Of a stretch of 64,000 nucleotides of DNA, positions 23,501-35,919 are shown in pieces. The notes under the pieces are model-generated. The model saw only the letters and a program-made list of their open reading frames with translations, did not search any database and was not told where the DNA came from. Source of the stretch: Hofstenia miamia (taxonomy: Eukaryota > Xenacoelomorpha > Acoela); the NCBI GenBank assembly GCA_004352715.1, contig SCFE01000049.1:2033438-2097437 (forward strand), given 5' to 3'. The position numbers and the translations under genes were made by a program. Position 1 is the stretch's first letter. The number at the start of each line of letters is the position of its first letter.

Positions 23501-24142
23501 TTGGAGCCCGACGCCACGCCGGCTGTGCCGTCGTCGCCGATGAACTGGGCGCCGCCGCTGCCGCCGATGATTTCCATCGGCGTACAACGTTCATATTGTG
23601 ATTTAATTTAAGAATGTTATGAGAGTGACGTGACTGACGTCATGTAAGATGGTTAATCACTTTCTATGAATACTTCAATAGAAAAAAAGACTTCCTTTTC
23701 CTGATGACCGGTCCGGTGAAAGTACCCGAAAGCTCACATTAGAATAAATGTCCCAACGAGAACTTTTGTCCTTTGATGTAGGCCTGTTGTGGTTGGTGAT
23801 TGTGTGGTTCTCGAGAAGAAGAAGTGATGTATTGTAAATTTAGTAAAAAGCTTTACATATTAGTATACATGTAAACCTATTACGGTACGTACGAGTAGAA
23901 ATTAGGCTAGCCATCCTAAACGATTATATGAGAAAATTGATATACACAAAAATTTTAGGTTTATATAGGCCTATATACACCCCGTAACTGTAACTTCATG
24001 CATGTGCACTCGGTGAGTGGGCCTGTAAGATACGGTATAAACCTATTCAGGCAATTTTTTAATCAAATTTAATCATTTTTAGCATACGTGTTATACGACG
24101 GCGGCGCCGCCGCCGATGGATTTATTATCGGCGTCGGGCTCT
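23501..24142. mobile_element. Unclassified DNA transposon with 8-bp target duplication and GC-rich ends
   Basis: The flanks are the perfect octamer actcacag (23493-23500 and 24143-24150). The ends share the inverted 12-mer gagcccgacgcc. Sub-terminal 80-bp blocks are strikingly GC-rich (gccgccgatg, ggcggcgccgccgcc) in a roughly 70% AT window, which explains the open frame at 23377-23577. Eight-bp duplications occur in hAT, P and some other superfamilies. The termini do not begin CAG, so I leave it unassigned. An RNA-like motif (cctgatgaccgg..gaaag) is at 23699-23737. Confidence 0.7.
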
Positions 24143-24317
24143 ACTCACAGTGTCCCATGGACACTAGACCTCCTACTTAGCTGAACAATTGGCATAGAAA
24201 AAAATTGAATATTTTTACAAAAGTTTTGTAACTGAAAAACATTCTTACTTGCATGTACTTCAGGCGCAAGAATAAGTCTTAGCACAAGGCTTCATCATTG
24301 CATGAGCAGGCCGAACC

Positions 24318-24497
24318 CAGGGCTGTGCTCCTAAGTAATTAAAAAGGGGCTCTAATTTTTAGTTTTGTATTTTTATGATATATTATATATGACCAAAATT
24401 TATATTCTCAACAAATAAAATTCAAAATTCGAATACTAATATAAATTTAGCAAGGTGGGCTGAGCCTCCTTGAGCACCCCCTCGGAGTACACCCTTG
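24318..24497. mobile_element. hAT-type MITE, 180 bp, diverged
   Basis: The ends are cagggctgtgctcc and ggagtacacccttg (inverted, 3 mismatches). The flanking octamers gccgaacc and gcaaaacc agree at 6 of 8. No coding content. Confidence 0.65.
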
Positions 24498-24505
24498 GCA
24501 AAACC

Positions 24506-25323
24506 CCATAGATGTGCCCATTTAAAAGACTTTCAATATTTCTTAATATGCTTGAATAACATTAATAAAATAAAGCTTAGACAAATCGATTTGGTACCTA
24601 AAAGTGACGGTATTAGAAATAGGGTGAAATAATTATCCTCCTTATTAAACTAGGGCATTTAAATATGAACATTTCATTTGAAAACAGAGAGGTTTAGAAA
24701 GCCTTATTATGCAAGTTAAATTTTGCAGCACAGATTTAACATGAAGTTCACTCAATACAAGTGTAAGAAAGGTCGACATTCTATATTAGCAAACATGAAT
24801 ATATGAATTCCATCGGCTGCTTTTAAATAGTTTATGAATCCTATCCTGACCTATGAAAGGTAATAATGAACCACTGTAAGGTCAGGGTCTTAATAAAACA
24901 TAAAAAGTTTTAATTTTAAAATACTGTTTTAGAATATTTAGAATTATAGGCTTGTACTAAACTGGGTATATGTATTTACAGAGGTATGCCGATTTAACCA
25001 AAGAAATATTTTATAATTACAATATAAGCATTGAGATTAAAATCATTTAATTTTGCATGCAATAATTCCGGGTCTGAAAACAATAGTGGGCCCCCTCATT
25101 TAAGCAATAGAATAGTGAATGAGTTTGTTAAGCTTATTCTCACATATCATATTTAAGGAATTTAGTAACAACATGATTTTACACAAGGAAAGAACACATT
25201 TTCAGTAAAACAATTGATTTTGTGATTTGCCCACTAAGATTTTAATTCTATCATTTCCAACATGTTCACAGGCGTAATTAAATAATTCAGTGGAATATAT
25301 ATATATATATATATATATATACA

Positions 25324-25360
<37 letters not shown>

Positions 25361-26449
25361 CGAATCACATATATTATTATTTCATAAATATTAGATTTAT
25401 GCAATTAGTTTAGGCTATTTAGCAATGGTAAATGGATAGATGCTATTATTTTTTTGACAAAAGCTTAATCTATCCAGGTGCTGTGAAATGAAAAAGGAAA
25501 ATTTATATAAAACTGTAAAATTCGAAATACAAAATTGTGTCATGTTACAAGATGTATATAGTTGTAGGATATTGTTGGCCAAAACTCGATAATTTAGACA
25601 TTTTACTGCTCTGTTCAGTACGAGTTGGTTTACAGTTATTAACAAAAATACGCCACATGTCGAAGTTCAAAGAACCTATCAAATTTAACAGATTTCGATT
25701 AAGTTTACCAAATGTTCCATGCACTGTTCACAATTTGCATAAGTAAAGAAAAGCTTACCACAGACAAAGGGCAAGAGGAGGCCATTGGCCCTCCTCTTAA
25801 ATCAAAGCAAACCAGTTTTTTTGCTAAAAACAGACGATGAGATATCTTAGTCAGCCTTTTTTTAGAAAAACACTTGTTTTAGACGTGTAAAGCGTTTTGC
25901 AACAGTTTTAACCCTGACAAAAAATGATCTCCGATTACTCTACAATACTCGGATGTGATTTCAACCTTCCTATAGCGTAACAAAAAGTGCTACAATATAA
26001 GCCAAAACTGAACAGCAAAATGTGCCATTTGAAATGCTAGAATAACAATAAAATTTTTTGTTTATATTTGAAAAAATTTGGAAACCTTGATTTTTATAAT
26101 TTTTGGAGCAACCAGTCGGGTTGTGTTGGGTAAACATAGCTTAAGCGGTAATATGGGTTACGGCAGTTGATAAAAAACAATCAATATATAAAAAATACAC
26201 TGCATTGTGTTGCCTACAACTTTTTTTCGAATTTGCAACTGATGCTGTGGTAGGAGTTTTCCTAGACCAGTTGGACGAAAATATACCCTTTCTACACCTG
26301 GAATTGACAAACACTTGACCGACGCAAACAACCGACGTAGGAACTAGTATTGAAAATATAATTGAATCTTTATATTCATCACCTTTCAAAATTTATTCTG
26401 ATTTGATTCAAATAGACTTATTTTGAATATTTTCCTCCAAAATTTGAAT
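24506..26449. other. AT-rich DNA with (TA)n array
   Basis: (TA)n at 25296-25356. Open frames at 25415-25746 and 26141-26389 lack motifs. No gene supported. Confidence 0.45.
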
Positions 26450-26457
26450 ATTTCATC

Positions 26458-27218
26458 CAGAGATGGAAGTGGGCGGGTTTTGTGAACTGCCCTGCCCCAT
26501 TTCCACGTGTTGACATTTGCCCCACATCTTATATTCTACCGCCCCAAATTGGCCTACTAAAAAATTCTGCTCCCAAACTATTTACAATATTTTATTGCCC
26601 CCCTCCCCCTATTTGTTCTAAACAATTTTCATTGCACTACATCCACTTTACACCTCAAATATTTTGAATTTTTAGTTCCTATAAGATACAGAATCATTTT
26701 TAAAAATGTCATATTTACTATTACTACCAATAGGAATTTGATAAAAATTTGATGCCAATTCATATTAATAGAAGAATGAAATGTAAATTTAACATTAAAG
26801 GGCTTTTTATAAACCTAATATTTAATGTAATACATTTATACAAGGATAATTGCACTGCCTCCAATGTAATTGCAAAGCCTATTGAATACAAATCAGATAA
26901 AAATGCTCTTGCTTATATCATTGAATAGAATCAAATTTCACTAAGAGCTAAATTGCATGGTAATTAATTTTCTCATAATGTGACTAAATTTCCAAGTAAA
27001 TCCAATTTTATTAAGCAGGGAACTTTAGAACTTAAGAAGCGGGAAACTTAAGAAATACTTTTACAATCTCTAAAATTGCCAATCTCTTACTTCAGTCTTT
27101 CTTAACTAAAAAGTGTTTTTCCCCCACTTTTGCCCCATGGGTACCCACATTAGAAAAATCTTGTCCTATGCCCATCCCGACCTGCCCCATGGGTCGACGC
27201 GCTCCACTTTCATCTCTG
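26458..27218. mobile_element. hAT-type element, 761 bp, non-autonomous
   Basis: The ends are cagagatggaagtgg and ccactttcatctctg. The flanking octamers atttcatc (26450-26457) and atctaatc (27219-27226) match at 6 of 8. Sub-terminal DNA is rich in tgcccc/gcccca words. The interior 26625-26965 is a diverged copy of 32775-33130. Confidence 0.7.
26625..26965 (+). repeat. Interspersed repeat, copy A
   Basis: Aligns over about 340 bp with 32775-33130 (shared words caattttcattgcactacat, gcctattga, atcattgaatagaat), roughly 75-80% identical by eye. Confidence 0.8.
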
Positions 27219-27289
27219 ATCTAATCTAAGGCCATGATTAGTCTTGAAGATCTTCGATATAAAATATTGCAAAGCCGCATCATCAGCGT

Positions 27290-27889
27290 TGCAATTATAT
27301 TCACATAGTTTAACCGTAGAATTAGGCGTTCAATTAGACTATAGTACAGTGTTTAGCAGGGGTTGNTCAGTTAACTCGATATTCTATGTATTCAAATATG
27401 TTTTGACAAGCTACTATGAAAATGCTTAAATTTAAAATATGCTGTGTTCTTGAATTAGTAAGCGAAATACTACAATAAAAATGGGACAGGTCAAGCAGAA
27501 ATGGAATTTCATTTCACTGTTAAAATGGATGGTACTCATTCAATAACGATTCATTTTTTTTATTGAAATGTATCATATATGACTCCTTAGTAGGTTCATC
27601 AATGAGAATATTTTTTTTTGAAAAAATTATTTTTCTTTGATCTATAAACACAAAGCTAGTTGGTAACGGAATTTCAAAAGGTTAGCATCAATTTTATCAG
27701 TACTATTTACACCATAACATACTGTTCCTCTAGAAAATACGTATATGATAAATTTTAAATACATTTAAGAATAGTACACTATCTTATCACAAAATATTGG
27801 CAAAATTGAAACNTGCAATTATATTCACATAGTTTAACCGTAGAATTAGGCGTTCAATTAGACTATAGTACAGTGTTTAGCAGGGGTTG
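27290..27889. other. Chimeric contig insertion between single Ns
   Basis: 27290-27365 is repeated at 27814-27889. Between them, bounded by N at 27366 and 27813, is a 446-bp block almost identical to 54287-54732 and to part of 59446-59907. The simplest reading is that a misplaced contig was inserted between two overlapping contig ends. Confidence 0.8.
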
Positions 27890-28669
27890 TAGCCGTAGAC
27901 GCATCTACACCCGCAAGTGGAAATAAGAACCATCCAATCAAAGAACGTACCATGTAAACACTATGGAATTAGCTTTTTATCAATAAAGGTGTGTACCTAG
28001 CACTATTAACATGCTATCGCACATTGCGACAACAGCTACGGCTAAGTCAATTATTGGGCAATGGGTGCCAAAAATCATTAGCTGTAGCTCTCTAAGTTCT
28101 ATGCTTAAAAATGTGACCAATTACGAAGTCTAACCGTAGCAGTGGTTTTATGTGCAAATTTTTAAAAATGCGCCTCTTGCATGTGGATATAGACAGGAAG
28201 CTCTAGTTAACCCAACTTTCTTAACAGTGTTTTGTTTATTGTAAAGGCATCATATTTTAGCATTTGTGGGATTTCTATTTAGTCTGTATGAGTGGAGATG
28301 TACATGGGCCAAGAATTTAAAGCACGAGCCCAACAATTCTCGGCAAAGCCTTCTGTACTTCTCATATAAATTTGTTCCAATTCTTTTAGCTCCAGTCTAT
28401 GATCCTTCCCAAAATATTTCTTCAATTGTGAGATAGATACATATTATAATGTCTACACACTGAAATTAAAAAAATTAAAAGGATTTTTTGAAGAGAATAT
28501 GATGCAAATATAAGACTTCAAAACATAAATGTAATTGTTCAGGACATTGCTTATAAATTACATAGCATTGTAGAAATTTAATCTTCACAGCCATTCGTTA
28601 TTAATAAGCGTTTATGACGACTAATTGCATTTAGTTTCATAAAAATTTCCGTTAACGTGTTAAGTTTCC
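27890..28669. other. Non-coding DNA
   Basis: No gene, RNA or repeat recognised. Confidence 0.4.
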
Positions 28670-28855
28670 AATGGAACACCAACTCTCTGGTTGCCACAGT
28701 GGTTGGAATTCCCCAAGGAACCAACTGGGTCTTGGCTATTTATCTCAGTCAGTGAAACCCTTCTCTAAGAGCATCCTAACCATGTCAAATTTATCGATTA
28801 CGTCACTCGTGTGAGATAGTCAGTCAAGAGGATCGCCTTTTTGAAAAGCTTACGA
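28670..28855 (+). pseudogene. LINE reverse transcriptase fragment, decayed
   Basis: Encodes VVGIPQGTN, then, after a frameshift, residues resembling the VKFIDY part of the RT active-site region. It matches the same region of the LINE at 6.6 kb (PQGTKLGPWLF..LKFVDD). Frameshifts and stops make it inactive. Confidence 0.6.
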
Positions 28856-29625
28856 GTAGAATCATCTGCTATGGAATGCGTCTGCATTCACTAAATACAA
28901 ATAAATAGTTGTTTAATTGCTTCAGCAATTCTGACAACAGAGGGACTTATAGTAGAGAGTTGTAATGAAGCTGACTAACCCCATAGCAAACTGCTCAGAA
29001 CTTACCAGTAGGACGATTTAGAGCTCGAAGATCGTTGCAAAAAATTGTCTTTTCTCCGCTTCCTTAGACCAAATGTAGCCAAAACTTCTAGAACATTGAG
29101 ATAGGGCCAATAAACCAAGCTACTAAAACCTTAATATTTTAAGCCTGAAAAATTAGCTTAATTGCAGTTGGACTTAACGATCGGAAACCAAGGTATTTCT
29201 TCATTGATCCTCTGTCACAACAATACGTCTTCTGCATGAAACCGCCATAGTAAACGATTGTTTTACAAAATTCTTATTTTTCAAATATACGATTAGGTTG
29301 ATTGTTCCACGTAATAAAATATAACGTGTTTAAGGTTAATTTTTATGGTAATTTTGAAGCAGAATATTACTCTGAAATAAACTATTTTTCTCTTTCTCTC
29401 TTATATATATATATATATATATGTATACATATGTTTATATACATATATATATATATGTGTATATATGTATATATACATATATATGTATATATATGTATAT
29501 ATACATTAATAAATCCCCTATGTGAGCACGTTGCATTACAAAAATTCTTATTATATTTATGTTAGCATAACTTGGTTACATGAATATACTAAGAAAATCT
29601 CTAAATTTCAATAAAAAATATGAAG
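28856..29625. other. Non-coding DNA with (TA)n/(TATG)n array
   Basis: Microsatellite at 29401-29508. The frame at 29302-29565 is translated microsatellite. Remnants of the preceding LINE may extend to about 29150 but are not legible. Confidence 0.45.
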
Positions 29626-29626
29626 C

Positions 29627-29931
29627 CTAAGGAAAGGAACAGTTGGTCGAAAATGGAAACCTAGAAGAGAGACTTTAGAAATATTAACTCATTGTCCGCC
29701 ATTAGAAAGCCGTCAAAAAACTTTCTTAAATTTCGTAAAATCTATTCAAATCAAGAAGAACCTATCCTACAAAAAATTATATTATCATCCAAATAATTCA
29801 AATCAGTATTACCTAGAACATGGATTAAAAATTATTGTAAGTGATCTAGAAACTTATGTCTGTAAACATTCAATATGCCCAATATCTACTTATAAAAACT
29901 TCTCTATAAATAGTCTTAATTTCTGGTAAAT
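29627..29931 (+). other. Long open frame without ATG, unidentified
   Basis: About 100 codons free of stops, ending in TAA after SLNFW. It contains RKWKPRRETLEIL and CPPLESRQKTFLNF. It lacks a start codon at its 5' end and has no strong acceptor. An open run this long is unusual at this base composition, so it may be a terminal exon or the end of a transposon protein. No family recognised. Confidence 0.3.
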
Positions 29932-31331
<1,400 letters not shown>

Positions 31332-32320
31332 CAGTTAACTTTCGATTATTCGACCAAGTTGGGCCCGACTTTTTTGGAACAACTCTCGGATAATCAAATA
31401 AGAGCAAAATGGTGTTACAAAACTTGAATTATGACAAAGAAGATCGAAAATAAGACAAATTATTCTTAAGGAGTTCAGGTCAGCGACTGTGTATGTTGTT
31501 GCTTATTTTGTTCCTAAAATCAATGAAGGGCTGTTGTTAGAACATTGAATTCGTCAGAATGAGATAATCTTGGGGCTTCTTCCCGGACACATTGAACCTC
31601 TTCTTCAGATTCTTTGTCTACAGATTCCTTTTCATTAGTCACAAAATCGATAATAGCTTCTTTGTCCAAAATTTCGTGCCCATGGTTCGTTTTGTAAATA
31701 ATTAGTCAATTTCTGATGTATAGGCCGAAATCTTTGCCAGGAGCTAAAATCTCACGTGAAAAACTTAAAGCTGACTCGGAGGTATTCGGGGCATGATCAT
31801 TGGTAAAGGAAAGTTTTGACCAGGAGCGGGTTATGGTTGCTGCTAAAATTGGTCCCAGCAACGTTCAACATGTTATGCCTCGTAATCTACTGTTTCCTTT
31901 GAAACCATTTCCGAGAGAATAGACTTTTTATACCTATGCTTCAAAGCCGTAATAAAACCTTGGTCCAAAAGGAAGTGGGTCGTCACTTGACATCAGAACT
32001 TTTGATTTTATCAAGGATCGGATGAGCAGCACAGATGTCTAAAAATAGCATCACCTTCTTATCACCTAGCTTCTCCTTCACTATGAAACTAATTTCGGAT
32101 GGAGCCAGTCTTCAAATATATCTGTTGTCATCCAGGAGTTTATTGGGCTATAATAATGCACTGGGAAAGCATTTCTATTGACGTTCATGAAAGCTCTAGG
32201 ATTTTGATGTTTCCGATAAGCTGTAAAGGATCATTACTGATCCATCAGCATTTGCACAATGATTCAATGTAACACGATCTTTAGCAGTTTTCCTACTTTT
32301 TTCGAACAAAGGCAGTGCAA
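31332..32320 (-). pseudogene. pogo/Tigger-type transposon with decayed transposase
   Basis: Starts cagttaactttcgattattcg after a TA, a Tigger-type terminal repeat. The minus strand (read from about 32310 to 31876) encodes, with stops and frameshifts, KTAKDRVTLNHCANADGS, then WMTTDIFEDWL, then VMLFLDICAAHP, then LDQGFITALKHRYKKSIL. These are the ordered DDE-core blocks of pogo/Tigger transposases, including the second-Asp block LFLDxxxAHP. The right terminus was not found, so the element is probably truncated by the Penelope-like fragment that follows. Confidence 0.85.
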
Positions 32321-32351
32321 AGAACTTTTTCTAAACTTAAATGGAAGAAAT

Positions 32352-32450
32352 GAAATTTACAATGGAAGAAAAACACAATAGCCAATTAACCTTTCTTGAT
32401 TTATCTGTAGCCAACTTAAACACCGAATTTGAAAAAAGCAGTATATGAAA
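32352..32450 (+). pseudogene. Penelope-like element fragment, late RT/linker segment
   Basis: Encodes KFTMEEKHNSQLTFLDLSV, resembling the IkFT.E.E....lpFLD block that lies downstream of the RT active site in Penelope-like elements. It ends in a stop. In an intact element this would follow, not precede, the block at 32.48-32.73 kb. Confidence 0.55.
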
Positions 32451-32479
32451 GAAATAAGTGTGCTAAATGTCTCGTAAGT

Positions 32480-32895
32480 TTTTATGTTAAGTCACTTTTT
32501 ACGACTATTCCAGTAGAAATGCAACCAATCATATCCTTGCCATAATTCCTGAGGATCAATTGGATATTTCTCTGGAAATATTGAAAGATTTACTTTACAT
32601 AGTGTGTTTGAATACATCTTCTCTATTCAAATCAAAAATATTTAAGCAAATTGATGGTATGGTAATGGGTTCACCATTTGAGCCAACAATGGCTGCTTTT
32701 GCCATTACAATAGTTCTTAAAATTATACTCCAATCCTACTTACGATATGTTATTGTCCAATATGTTTTCTATGGCAATTTTCATTGCACTACATTACACC
32801 ACCACTCAAATCTTTTGAATTTTTACTTCCTAGAAGACACAGAATCATTTTTTAAACTATCATCTCTACTATTACTACAAAATGGTATCAAATAA
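32480..32895 (+). pseudogene. Penelope-like element reverse transcriptase, early motifs
   Basis: Encodes FYVKSLFTTIPVE (the FDVxSLFTNIPV motif), then a helical stretch, then KIFKQIDGMVMGSPFEP (the Q.DGvaMGSPlsP motif). Stops and a frame change separate the two, so it is inactive. The catalytic xxDD box is not visible downstream because the sequence passes into the repeat shared with 26.6-27.0 kb. Confidence 0.75.
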
Positions 32896-33130
32896 CAAAC
32901 GTGACGGAAATTCATATTAATAACATTATTAATAGCAAAATGAAACATAATTTTAACTCTATGAATCTTTTTATAAAGCTAATATTGTATGTAATACATT
33001 TATGTAAGGACAATTGCCCTCCTCCCAATGAAATTTCAAAGCCTATTGACTAAACATCAAATCAACATGATCTTGCTGATATCATTGAATAGAATTAAAT
33101 TTAACGAAGAGCCAAAATTGCATTCAATAA
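32775..33130 (+). repeat. Interspersed repeat, copy B
   Basis: Diverged copy of 26625-26965. It lies directly behind the Penelope-like fragment, while the other copy lies inside a hAT element, so the shared block may be a Penelope-like 3' region carried by the hAT element. Confidence 0.75.
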
Positions 33131-33384
33131 GAAATGTAAAACTGAATATAAACTGAAGTTGAATCAAATTATTTATTTTGTTTAAATTAATTTCGTTCAT
33201 TTTTGTGTAAAGACTAAAACAATATGTTCTTGTTCTTGATGGCTCGGACATTCTCATTCTTAACCAAACTCCAAAATTAAAGTAAAACTCTTACAGTAGA
33301 TCTTCTATTTCAAACACAAATTATGAAAATCACATTTTAATGAATGAAATACCTTATTTTTATACATATATAATTATTTATTTT
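33131..33384. other. AT-rich DNA, probable intron end
   Basis: No gene. It ends with a polypyrimidine tract (attatttattttag) leading into the exon-like segment that follows. Confidence 0.35.
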
Positions 33385-33386
33385 AG

Positions 33387-33497
33387 GAGCAGTTTTTGCA
33401 AGATAGAAGAAAGTCTGCAAATATCGATGGAAACTACCATATATATCAGAACGTCGTGGAAAAACAGATTCAAACAATTGATATACATGAAATATGA
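33387..33497 (+). CDS. Exon-like segment with a tyrosine motif (possible receptor tail)
   Basis: After a good splice acceptor (attatttattttag) there are 36 open codons and a TGA. The peptide begins EQFLQDRRKSANIDGNYHI and continues YQNVVEKQIQTI. YQNV fits the YxNx consensus for SH2 binding, and two tyrosines lie three residues apart, as in signalling tails of membrane receptors. A terminal exon encoding a cytoplasmic tail is the natural reading, but no upstream exon was found on the plus strand, so the parent gene is unknown. The exon call is inference from splice signal and composition. Confidence 0.35.
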   Translation, partial: EQFLQDRRKSANIDGNYHIYQNVVEKQIQTIDIHEI

Positions 33498-33639
33498 ACA
33501 TATAACCTTGAAAGAGTCGATGTTGAAAATCTTATTAACGTTTATATATATTTTTCTTTTTTATGTGAAACCAAATAACTTTAAATAAAATCATGATTAC
33601 GTTACGCATTTGTTCTATACATTGCTTCTAAATTACATT

Positions 33640-34030
33640 TTAGATTTTTAGCGACTTCTTAAAATTTCTTGCATTTTTCTTTTATGACTATTGGAATTTC
33701 TTGGAAATTTCTTGCCAAATTTCAAGATTACTCAACGAAAAATTTAAGAAACATCCAAGAAATTTTGAGGATTTTCTATGATTCTTGGCATTTCTTGGAA
33801 ATTTCTTTCAAGATTCTTTTGAATATCTTAAAAATTTCTTTCCAAGTTCTTGCAAGTTTTTTCCAAGAATATCTAAGAATCTTCCAGAACTTTGCAGGAT
33901 TTTCTATGATTCTTGGCATTTCTTGGAAATTTCTTTCAAGATTCTTGGAATATCTTAAAAATTTCTTGCTAAGTTCTTGCAAGTTTTTTCCAAGAATATC
34001 TGAGAAACGTCCAAGATCTTCTCAAGATTT
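33640..34030. repeat. Tandem repeat, about three units of 128 bp
   Basis: Clear units begin ggattttctatgattcttgg at 33769 and 33897, with a more diverged unit before them from about 33640. Each is dense in ttcttgg / ccaagaat sub-motifs. The open frames here on both strands are by-products of the repeat. Confidence 0.85.
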
Positions 34031-35400
34031 TCCACTTTTGATTAACTTAGGGATTGTCAAAAATCGTACATTGCTGAAAGAAGTCGTCATTTAATTACAA
34101 GATCAAAGGAACATATCAGCGGGAATTTAAAATCAAAAATATTTCTGCATAAACATCAACCAAGCATAAAATTTTTTACAATATTAAAAAGAATCACAGA
34201 TTAAAGAATAATGGAAGGTCTTTACATTAAGAACAAAGATAAAGAGCAAGTACTTAATAATCAACAATGTTCAAACATATTAAAGATATTTTAAGTGCAT
34301 GCATATTTATAATTTAATAGATTACTGTAAATTTATGTTGCCGCATTTTTAAAAATCGAAAACTTTAAGCGTTGTGATTTGTTCCAATATATATATATAT
34401 ATTACGAATTGTAGAACCACATAAATTTGGAAAAATTCATTAGGTAAAATTAACATGTAGATATTACACATCTGACTTGTATTTTAGTGTCTCGGAGATT
34501 TCTGGTTCCTTATGAGAATTCTCTCGGAAAATATTGTGGAGTGAGAGGGAAATCAAAATTTCACCACATTGGCAACCTTTTACATTAAGCAGACCCCTGC
34601 AATTTTTGCGTGACCAGATTATTTGGACTGAACGCACAGCACAAATTGTAATAATCATGTTTAACCTCCTAAAATTATTAAATTTGTTCATATTTATATA
34701 ATCGCAAGTACCAAATAAGAATAAAGATATCTCTAGATTTTAATGTTTCAGCTTCTGCACATGATATTTTCTTGGAAAATGCTAAATTTCTTATACTTAG
34801 TTCATTCAGCGAAGTAATGAAAAATTCGATGTTAGTTTTTGACACATGTTTTAAAAAAACAACTTAGCCAAAATATTTGCTGAAAAAGTATTGGCAAGAT
34901 TCAATAACATAAAATATCATTCAACATCATGAATATGTTTTATTACCTATAGTCCTGCCCGTAGGCCTACTATGGACCTTAATCGTGCATCAACCCAAAT
35001 ATGAAACTTCTGGCCTAATACTTAGCCCTTGTTCTTGACCGGATAAAATCATTTTTTGACTTATTAGACTGTCAATTAACAACTATTTTTATAAACAGGG
35101 CCATTGGTATAGTCTTCATTTCAATGCTACACTATTTTAACATGCACACATTTTCTTATCAATAAAATCTCCAATTTTAAACGGCTTGTTCCTGCCAATT
35201 TTTTATCATTTGAGCTAGGTTAGAAGTTATTTGAATTGCAGGATAAAATAGAACAATTCAATAAGATAAAGACATTTATTTTATTAAATGATTATGAATA
35301 TGATATTTATCGTGTGTATTCGTTACTTTGATATAACACACTGATGGCTAATTCCATTGTTACAGATGGGACAAACGATATTAATGCTGGAGCAAGAATC
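34031..35400. other. AT-rich DNA
   Basis: No supported gene. A minus-strand frame at 34464-34691 has possible splice signals but no motif. (TA)n at 34387-34402. Confidence 0.4.
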
Positions 35401-35919
35401 CTGAAAACATGCAAATACATGATGTTAAGGGTTAGTATATCGGTGATTATCAAATCTTTTATAGTTTACTTNAGGGAATTTTGTATGAAACAAACACAAT
35501 ACGTATTTACACATTATGAATTTCACACGGTCGTATCTAAATGAATGATTAATAAATTAAGTGATAGATCACAGTATAAAACACATGATAAGTAAAAGTT
35601 TAAACAAATTAAATTAAAAATGTGTTTCACTAAACAAACGACGTTTCTATTTATGAAAAAGTATATAATTAATGTAACATTGGACTGTAAATTCACAGCA
35701 ATTTATTAAAATAAAGTTGATTACGTTTTTAAAGAAATATCTGTAAAACTAACTAGAGATCATATTGTAAAAAAGCGTTAAGAATCAAAAACAATATCCG
35801 AGATTTAATTATAAAAAGCTTACCAAAAAGTTTGAAATCTTTATGGGNCTGAAAACATGCAAATACATGATGTTAAGGGTTAGTATATCGGTGATTATCA
35901 AATCTTTTATAGTTTACTT
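35401..35919. other. Chimeric contig insertion between single Ns
   Basis: 35401-35471 recurs exactly at 35849-35919. The 375 bp between, bounded by N at 35472 and 35848, is probably a contig placed between two overlapping ends, the same pattern as at 27.3-27.9 kb. Confidence 0.8.

Noticed and set aside
23377-23577. GC-rich open frame (MEIIGGSGGAQFIG..) as a gene
   Set aside because: The GC-rich part lies in the inverted sub-terminal region of a transposon with an actcacag duplication, and the rest of the frame is AT-rich junk.
23699-23737. Canonical hammerhead ribozyme
   Set aside because: CTGATGA and GAAA are present, but stem II and the stem I/III arrangement with a cleavage site cannot be formed convincingly. 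Kept only as a weak motif finding.
33669-34094. 141-codon open frame on the plus strand
   Set aside because: It is the translation of a 128-bp tandem repeat built of ttcttgg/aattt motifs, and the opposite strand is also open.
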